Positions 52,001 to 61,000 of a DNA stretch of 64,000 nucleotides are shown piece by piece. This DNA is from Sceloporus undulatus. Taxonomy: Eukaryota; Chordata; Lepidosauria; Squamata; Phrynosomatidae. Under the pieces are notes generated by a model, which was given only the letters and a program-made list of their open reading frames with translations, was not told the origin of the DNA and did not search any database. A program made the translations under genes and the position numbers. The stretch covers positions 62,776,030-62,840,029 of the forward strand of contig NC_056527.1 in assembly GCF_019175285.1 (NCBI RefSeq). The letters are read 5' to 3'. The number at the start of each line of letters is the position of its first letter. Position 1 is the first letter of the stretch.

Positions 52001-55000
52001 TGCTCTGCTGCTCTATATCTCCCAAGTCTGGCACTTCTACTGGGCAAGGCTGGTCTGCTGAGCCCCAGGCTCTACTAAAGGAGATCCCACAAAGCTAGGG
52101 TCTGGCTGAGCCAAATCCACTGGGGCTGGGAGAGGAGAGCTGGGACATGACAGGGGAGAACTGGGTCCTGGCACAGTCTCAGGTTCCTCCTACACCTGAG
52201 GAGCCAAGTCCTCCTTGTCATCCTCCTCATCGTCCTCTAGGTCTAAGATCAGAGCACATAGCGCAAGGCATAGCACCAAAATGCCACTTAAAAATAGATC
52301 AACAGGCATTTGCATAGAGAGAAAAATATTTGTGTAGAACTTGGGCAATGTGGTCAGCCAAGCTTTGTAAAAGAAATGATGACATTTCTAAGTGTTAACT
52401 TGATCATGCTCCATTGTCTTTGAATGCCATCATCACCAGTATTGTTACCTTATGTATTAGGCATGCTAATACCAATTGTCACTGCCTCTGATTTATTATA
52501 TTCATCACCTGCTCTATCATCAGTGTCATTTCTATAATCATTTCTCATAAAGCATTAGCAAAGAAAAACAACTGCTAATCTAGAATATTTTAATCTTGTG
52601 GGCTCTCAAAAGAGAAAATGAAATCTGAAAACAATGCTAATTTTATGCAGCAAGGGAAACGGCAATTAAAACACAAAATAGTGATCATGGCTGCTAAGCT
52701 TTCGACCTTGGGGACAAACTGCATATAATTTTATTCACATACTTTCCTGTTAGGTACCAGAGTTTTCTTTCACAAACTGCCTATGCAGATAACCCCGATC
52801 CATTCCTTACTGAGGTGGTAGGGAGGGCTTAGGTAGATTGGACACTCTTCTCTTGCCCCTGTGTCTGCAATTCATATTTGGGGTGGGGGGGATGGGGTGG
52901 GACTTTCTTTGTAAAAAACAGAAGATCAGCCCTACCTGACTGAAAAAGCTTGCACTCAGGAACAAACTAAATTATTATTAACACCCCAATAAGTTTAGCT
53001 CTCAGTTCCTTTCACCTGTCAAATATTATATTTAACTAATTTCACTGACCAGGATTTTATTTTGTCTTGGATGAGCATATCTAATCTGCAGTAACTCATA
53101 TGTATATTTGTTCTTGAACATGCAGGTTATCCAAAAGGATGCCCAATGGGGGTGTGTGACAGATCTTCTGTCCAGATTGCCCCTGTAGTTCCTTAGGCTT
53201 CCTTAGGCTCCTATCATTAACCTTGCCCCTTTATCCTTAAGTTCCCTCCCTGGATCTGCTACTCAGATCCCAAGGTGATCACTACACTGAACAAGGAGAT
53301 GTGGTTAGTGTTAGGTTCGGTTTGTTAAATGTGACCAGTTCCCCTCATTAACTCTCAAATTAATATATATCTAGATGCAGAGGTAAAGAACAAAATAGTA
53401 AAGGTTTATTGTATAATACACAAGTTAAACAACTAGCTTTTCACTGGCTCCAAGCACACTTTTCCCTGAACTCTTTCCACGCTCTCCGCTCCCATCAAGC
53501 CAAAGTCCCTCTAATGATCTTCTCAAGACTTAACCCAAGTCCTTCTCTATTCCTAACTGGCCCTGTTCTAACTGATACTCTCAAGATTGAATCCATTCCT
53601 ATCTGCCCTCCTATCCCTATCTCAAACTGACCCTGTTTGACATGGTAACAGATAAGTCACTGGTTTTATATTCTTTCCTTTGTGGGCCTGCTCCATAGCG
53701 TTCCAAAGGTTGTGGTTCACTGGCTTTACTAAAGTCATGGAGGCTAATAGATTAACCCTTCTTCACAGGGTGAAACAAGTAACCTTGTAAACCTGGCTAT
53801 AATTCACCTCGGCCACTATTATGTGCTTGGCTCAAGTCTGTGCTCTCAGAGTTATAGCAAAACCCCCTAAAGAGTCCCACCCTGTCACCTAAAGGCAGTT
53901 CCACTCTGCTTTCATGCATAACCAAAGACTGGAAGTAATGAACTAAAATAACATAACTGTCTGTAATAGACTCCTCTTTTTCTTTAAAATGAGGATGCAA
54001 TAGAATTGTATTTCGAAAGTAATGTAATGAGCGGAAATTATATTACTTTTTGTGAAGAGTATAAGAATGCATTCTAATTTTTTTTAAACAGTTAATTCTG
54101 AAGGGCATTTCTAGAGGTATGGAATAGGAGATAGGAATCTGAATGAGTATATTATCTGATTATTCAAGCTGGATACTGGAAGATTCCCCTTTCTTCCAGC
54201 AGCACACAAACCATTCTACAATCTCAGAGCAGACTCCATTCCTCCACAAAGATGGAGGCAATGGCTGTAGGAGGAAAAGGAAATATCACTTCTGCAAACA
54301 TTTTTGGTCACTTTGGGGCCAAAAAAGTGATGAATTTTCTAACAGCCAATGTGAATATCTCTGCATTTTCTTTAACAAGTTAAAATTTTAATCAAATAGT
54401 ATTGGAGTGCATTTTGCAACACATACAAACACACACAAGTACCACACCCTAAATCTGGCTTGAGAAAGAATGTTGTTATGATGTCTAAAAATTAATCCGT
54501 ATCACTTCTGCATTGCAGTTCTCAATCTCTTTCACAGCTTCTCACTCTCCAAAATATTGAAGCATTAAGCCCAAAACATTTGTAATTAAGTTACAGGGAA
54601 GGTCCAAACTGGAGGTGCTGAAAGAAATGGTTCAAGGATGGTCTATCTTGCCTGGGGAGACGTTGGACCTTCCAACATAAGTTGGACCTTCCACTTCCAA
54701 CATAAACAGTCTGCACAAAGAAATTATGATTTGTTTATATATTAACAAGTTTTAGGTTTTAAGACCTTCTGTCTTCCTCTTATGTGTTTGGCTGCAGCAG
54801 GGACCTCTTGGTATCTAAAACCAGAGTTAAACCACAGTTTCCAGTATGCTGGAATTATAAAAGTGTGATTAAAGGTCTCTTTCTAAACTAGGGTGTCAAC
54901 CTGTCCTCTGCTTCTGGGTCTATTCTCTAGGAGCCTCAAAAAAAATTCAGTTCCCTTTCTAACTTTCTGATCCTAATGATCCACTTACAATAATAATAAA

Positions 55001-58000
55001 AAATATTGCTAGCAATAAAAAAAACCCTACTGAAATCAGATAAGTAAAAAAGAGACACATGGGAGAAACAATCCGTATCTACAGTATCAATAAACTGCAC
55101 AGATCTTCTCCTTTTTAAAAGTTAAGTTTCTAGTCTCTTGAGTCTATTAAATATACTTTGAACATTTCCCATAATGGATTGTAATAACATATTATTATCA
55201 TGGAAACTTCTAGATGAAGTGATGGTTCCCAGAAAACTAAATGGCCATTTCTGCATTCATTCTCATTGTGCACCCTTCGTCACAGAAAAGAAAGTAAATT
55301 CTCAGAAATGCGCAAAATGACATACCTTTGACATCTGTGATGCTGTCACCCATTCAGGAGGGATGTGAAAGTGAGCTGCAGCTGAATCTCCCAGAATAAT
55401 GACTCCCTTGGACTCTGTGCCTGAGGAAGGAATTTCATTAATAATTTTAAAACACTCATTGACTTTTCTGATGTTGCAAAGGTATATGTGGCAGAAGGCA
55501 CAGCCACATTAAAAACCCTGCAACAGCATTAATGCAAAAAGAGCAATCAAAATAATGAATTGGCCATTTGTGTTCATTTGCAAGCATGGCACAAGATTTT
55601 CAGTTTCATCTGCAGTACAAATAACTTGGAAGAAACGGATGCATTAATCAGTTTTACAAAAAGTGCATGCTAAATTAGACAAATTTCTATTGGGATTGTT
55701 TTAAGACACACATTGGTACTTGAATGTGGACCGTGTTGGCAGAAACATAAAATTTTAGTATCTGCAATACATTCAATAAATTCATTAAGTTAAATCAGAG
55801 TACGGAAAGCATAGCCTTCAGTTTGGACTATTAAAGCAAAATCACAAGAGGCTGATAAACACTGGCTGCTCCATGGCATCCACCCTTTAGAAATGGACAT
55901 TGTTTAATAGCATTTCATGACATGTAATTCATAAATGAGAAATGGCAGTACAGGTAGGGGCTCAGCCACTACCTACCAATAGTTTCATGATGCTATATAA
56001 CTGAACTGAACAAAAGATGCAAAATGTGATTTGCAATGTATTTCAACCAGCCTCATCATGGCAATACTGCAGCATTTTAGATCATAAAAGTCAAATTTAT
56101 GACATGATGGATATCTCACACCATGCACATGGTTCAAACTGTGTGCATATATTGCAAGCCTCAAATGTGCTTTGCTTTAATGACTACATTTTCTGCCTTC
56201 ATCTTTTGAAATTATCATATTGATTCAATCATCTTTTCCTTGTAAAAACTATCATGGGATTATTTTATCATTTATTTATAACATTTATTTATAGCATGCC
56301 TATGTATGTTTATATTCTACAGTACATACCTATAATATAGACCTACTATTTGCTCATACACACAGAGGCACACAGACATACATGCATAGTTTTAGAAAAC
56401 TGATACACACATTTTAATGAATCTGAACAATAAACTAAAAACTCTACAAGTATTTTCTCAGCTTTATTTTTAAAATTAATTACCATTACAGAATTTCTGC
56501 TCGTAGGGAATTCCATCTTTTGGATCCACACCCTAAAAGGGGAGAAGACAAAATTAACTTGTGACTCTGAAACACTCCCTATGACATTCATCAGTTTCTG
56601 CTTTTTATATCTCCTTTTAGGTAATGCAGAAACAATCCACCATTTTTAACAAAGCACAAGCAGTTCTTGCTGGATAACAGTTCAGTTCTTCTGCCCATTT
56701 TAAGGATTATGAAAACTGTAATCCAAGACCAGGTTAGGAAATTATAATAGGAAGCATTGGCGCGTTACAGACCACCCAAAAGCGGTCGGTCTGCCGCCGC
56801 TGTCATTAGCTGAGCTGAGAAGACCTAGTGGCCAGACCACGAGGCTTCCCTTCGCAGCTAAAAAGGAATACCAAAATGGTGCTCCTTTTTGGGCCCCGGA
56901 AGTGGCGCCGCGAGGTGCGCACTTGCGGCATCACTTCTGCCATGCCACATCCGGACGCTGTGCGTTCGAGACGTAAATATGGCGGCACCCATGTGGACAG
57001 GCGCCGCCATTTACTACGTGCTCTGCGCGTACTAGGAACACGCCCTTTCTAACCCTAGTACATGCAGAGCGCGTAGTAAATGGCAGTTTGTACCGCACCT
57101 ACGTTTCTCCTTAATACTCCATATAAACTAATAATTTCTTCCTTATTAAAAGGTGGATCTTTTTTTCAGATAAAGAAATAGATCAACCACAACTTACACA
57201 GAAGAAATCCAGCTCTACACAACCTGATTAAATTTGCAGCAATAAAATAACAATTGTAAGCAGCATTAACTGGATCTTAGAATCTCTGACCAAGAGGCCT
57301 TGCTCAAGACTTTGGGGGAGAAGGATGTTTTAAGGTAATGAAGGAGATCCCTGGAAAACCAAGATATTTCAGGTCTCCTGAGAGAGGTGTAGACTAAAGC
57401 ATCCACGTCCCATCAGACATCCAGTTGGGATTCTGATTTTCTGATGCCATTAGCAGCACAAAAGCAGCACTCTTGGTTGCTTTAGAGTCACTGAGAGAAG
57501 AGAAGACCAAAATCTCTGCTCATCTGCATTTGGGTAAATAGTGATCTCAATAATAACAAGTGGCAGGAACCACAGAACTCCTTTCAAGGTTTGCATTTGG
57601 GAAGGTCAACACTGGTGACAGGACTGACCCACCATTATATTATGTGGAGGCATTGATGGTTTTGTTATTCTTAGCTTGCAGAAATGTACTCTTTAACAAA
57701 TACATGACCTAAAAATCGAAAAGCTGATTCCAAAATAGGAAGGTCAAAGGTAAGAAAGATTATGGTAGAATAACCAGCAACTTACCCATATGCCATTACA
57801 GTTAGAATCCAGCTTTGCATCCCACTCATCAGGGCTAAAATAGAAAGGGCATTGCAACAGCTTTGCAGATGTTACTTAAGCAGGCATTAAACAGCTTGTT
57901 TTAACACGGAAATATAAATATATTTTGTAAAATATTTTAGCTCTAGGCTTTTCAGAATGTGTATAGAAACCCACTAGTATAACTGTTCCAGACAGTAGTG

Positions 58001-61000
58001 GGTGAGGGTTCTCCTTTTCTAAACTGCTACAAGTTATAAAATGGCAATCACTGTGGTTGATCGTGCAATCTTCCCCTTCAAAACTTTGAACGTAGCTGAA
58101 CCAGTATCACTACATCAATTGAGTCCTGTTTCTTTAGCTATTACTCTCACATCATCAAGGATTATTCAGATTCTGAAGTCATTGTAGAATGCATTGTTTC
58201 TATGTTTACTAAACATTTACATTTCTCATACTAGTTATTTTGTTACAGGTACCTCTTGCACCTCTGGCACAAGAGATCTATGGCTTAGCTCACTATACAA
58301 ATGTCTGTAATCAAATGCATTTTACAAAAATGTCAGGGAAAAAAAACATTGTGCGAGTCAAGTGCCAATCCATGGATAATACATAACAGATGCTTAAGAA
58401 GCAACCAAGAAGAAGCAACAGAATGTGTGCTGCAAGTTGTAATTATTTCAGTCTCCAATATAAGGTGGGCCGACCAACTTTGAAAACATTGTGTGTTTTT
58501 CTTTACTGCAATTCCTAGATTCCCCCATGTAGTATTCTTGAGGATTCTGGGAGTTGTGGTTGAAAAAAAGTAACATTTCCAAGCTTTGCCAAAAGGTACA
58601 ATGAAAGCCTAAGAGTGGACAAAACTATTACTGAGATGGCAGCCAAAAGTAGGCTCTTGCTCCTTATGGTGACTGACAAGGAGGATTAGATTTGTACAGT
58701 AGTTTTACTGTGGGCAAGTCACATCATGACCCAGCATTGCTTGAAAGGAACTTTAAGGAGTTTCCAGGATATGGAAAGGGTTAATTCTGTCCTTGTTTAA
58801 ATTATATTTGTGGTTTGGGATTGGCAAAAACTAGAAATGGGATATCTGGTAGAGATACAGCAATATAGTATAAACAGCGTGGATTCTTTTTTATAAANNN
58901 NNNNNNNAGTGAAATGGTCACATGTATGGCAACTGAAGGCTAACACTGATGGGTTGTTATCATCAAAGAGAATAAATATTGTTGCAGTCAGGCCCTTGTA
59001 AAACAGGACTGGATTGACAAGCACAGCCATGCCAATATAGAGAGAAAACTGACTGGAATGAGACGTTACATCTCAGATGTTTTGCTTGAAAGCAGTGTCC
59101 TGAACAAAAATCAAAGTGATTACTAGGAGGCCTAGAGTAATCCCTCATAAAAGGAATAAACTTTTCAGGGATGTAGTAAGAGCATTAGGTGTTTCGATTT
59201 CAATTTTTAAAACTCAAAGAGACCTTAGGCACAATGAAGATGACAAGTTAAGAACATGTAAAGAAAAATGAGAAGCTCACAGTATGTAGGCTTGGCAAGC
59301 AGAGCCCTGAGATCTAGGTTAGGTTAGGAAAGAACCTTTTCAGTACCTGTGCCTGGGATCAAAGCAAGCCATGTATCTCACAAATTATGCCACATTATAA
59401 AGCTCTTTGTTTTAGAGATGGCTTTCAATTGAATGTTATACTTCTCTTAGAAGTCGTTCTTATTAATTTTAGGTGCCATTTGATTACCATATACTCGACC
59501 ATAAGTTGTACTCATGTATAAATCGATGGCAGGTTTTGTGGTCAAAATTATGGATTATGACCCATGGATAAACTGAGGGTAAACTTTAGGGCATGTAACA
59601 AAGGAGTTTATCACACGGGGCAAATGTGGAATTTAAACATTGATTAAGCCATGAAAACCACGCAACTGACATTAAAACACAATTATAATGAGATTAATAG
59701 AAGAGCCATTATCCCGTGAATAACCAGGGAATAACCAGGCAATAAACAGCAAAAAGTCATTCATGGAAAAATCCCATGAATGATTTGCTGCTGTTTCTTG
59801 CCTGGTTATTCACGGGATAATGGCACTTTAATCAGGTTTTATCTCAACGTTGTGTGAAAACCATTAGTGCAATTGCGGGGTTATCACGGGTTATTCATGG
59901 GATAATAGTGCTTTGAATATGTCATGTGAAAACCATTAGCGCAACTGCAGGATTGTCACAGGTTAATCACCATTTATACTTCCAATTGTCCCCCGTGTGA
60001 TAAACTCCTAAGACTCTAAAAGATGAAGCAAAGGAAAATGATGCCAAAGAACTTACAAAATTCCAGCAGGTATAACTGTTTGCATTCATACTAAAGGCTG
60101 GATGGGTGAGAGAATAAAGTGTGGGGTGGGGTTAGGGCTACCAGGGTAGAGAATGCTCTTACCTTTTACCAAGGGATGGTTCCTTTTGTTTTTAAAACAA
60201 AGAGTTAAAGTACAGTACTTACACTGACATGGATAATTTGACTCCGTTTTAGGGGTGGTGGTCAATTTTTTGACTTAAATTTCTAGACTCATACATGAGT
60301 ATATACAGTACTCTTAAAATGTCTACTGCTCTTCATTTTGTTATTGCTGGCATTATTATTATTATATTTTTTGTATTCATTACTGTTTGCCACCTTGAGG
60401 CCTTTTTGAAGAAAAGGAAGACAAAACTGTTTTAATTAAAAATAAACGAACATAAGAATGCTTTGTAGACATATTTAAATGCCCAACTGTTAGAGGAAGC
60501 ACAAGGATGTAAGAGATATAGGGAAACAGTGATCCAGGCAGCATATATATGCCCCGAGTTTCTCTTTGTAAACCTCTTCTATGTATTGCTCCTTTTCCTA
60601 TACATATTGGTCCAGGCCTTGGAGGTAGAGAGGAACTGCATCACCTCTTACCCTTTCCCTCCACCACTCTCTTCTCCTTCTGTGTCATGTCTTTTTAGAT
60701 TGTAAGCTCGAGGGCAGGGAACCGTCTAACTAAAAAGATTGTATGTACAGCGCTGTGTAAATTTACAGCGCTTCATAAATAAAGGTTAATAATAATAATA
60801 AATAAAACTCAAATATGAACCCAGGCATAAGGCAAAGAGTTTGCAAGACCCTTTCCAACCCAAGGATAGCTGGACTCTAAATATGAAGAACTTTTAAAGG
60901 CTTAATTCTTTCCGAATTAAATGAGTTATTATTCTAGTACGAGAGACAAAACATTCAAATTACCGTCTACCCGGATACACAGAGGCATCTGCATCGTCAC

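Noticed and set aside
59704-59823. Foldback read as a microRNA precursor
   Set aside because: It lies wholly inside a MITE with matching terminal repeats; without small-RNA data a transposon foldback is the simpler reading.
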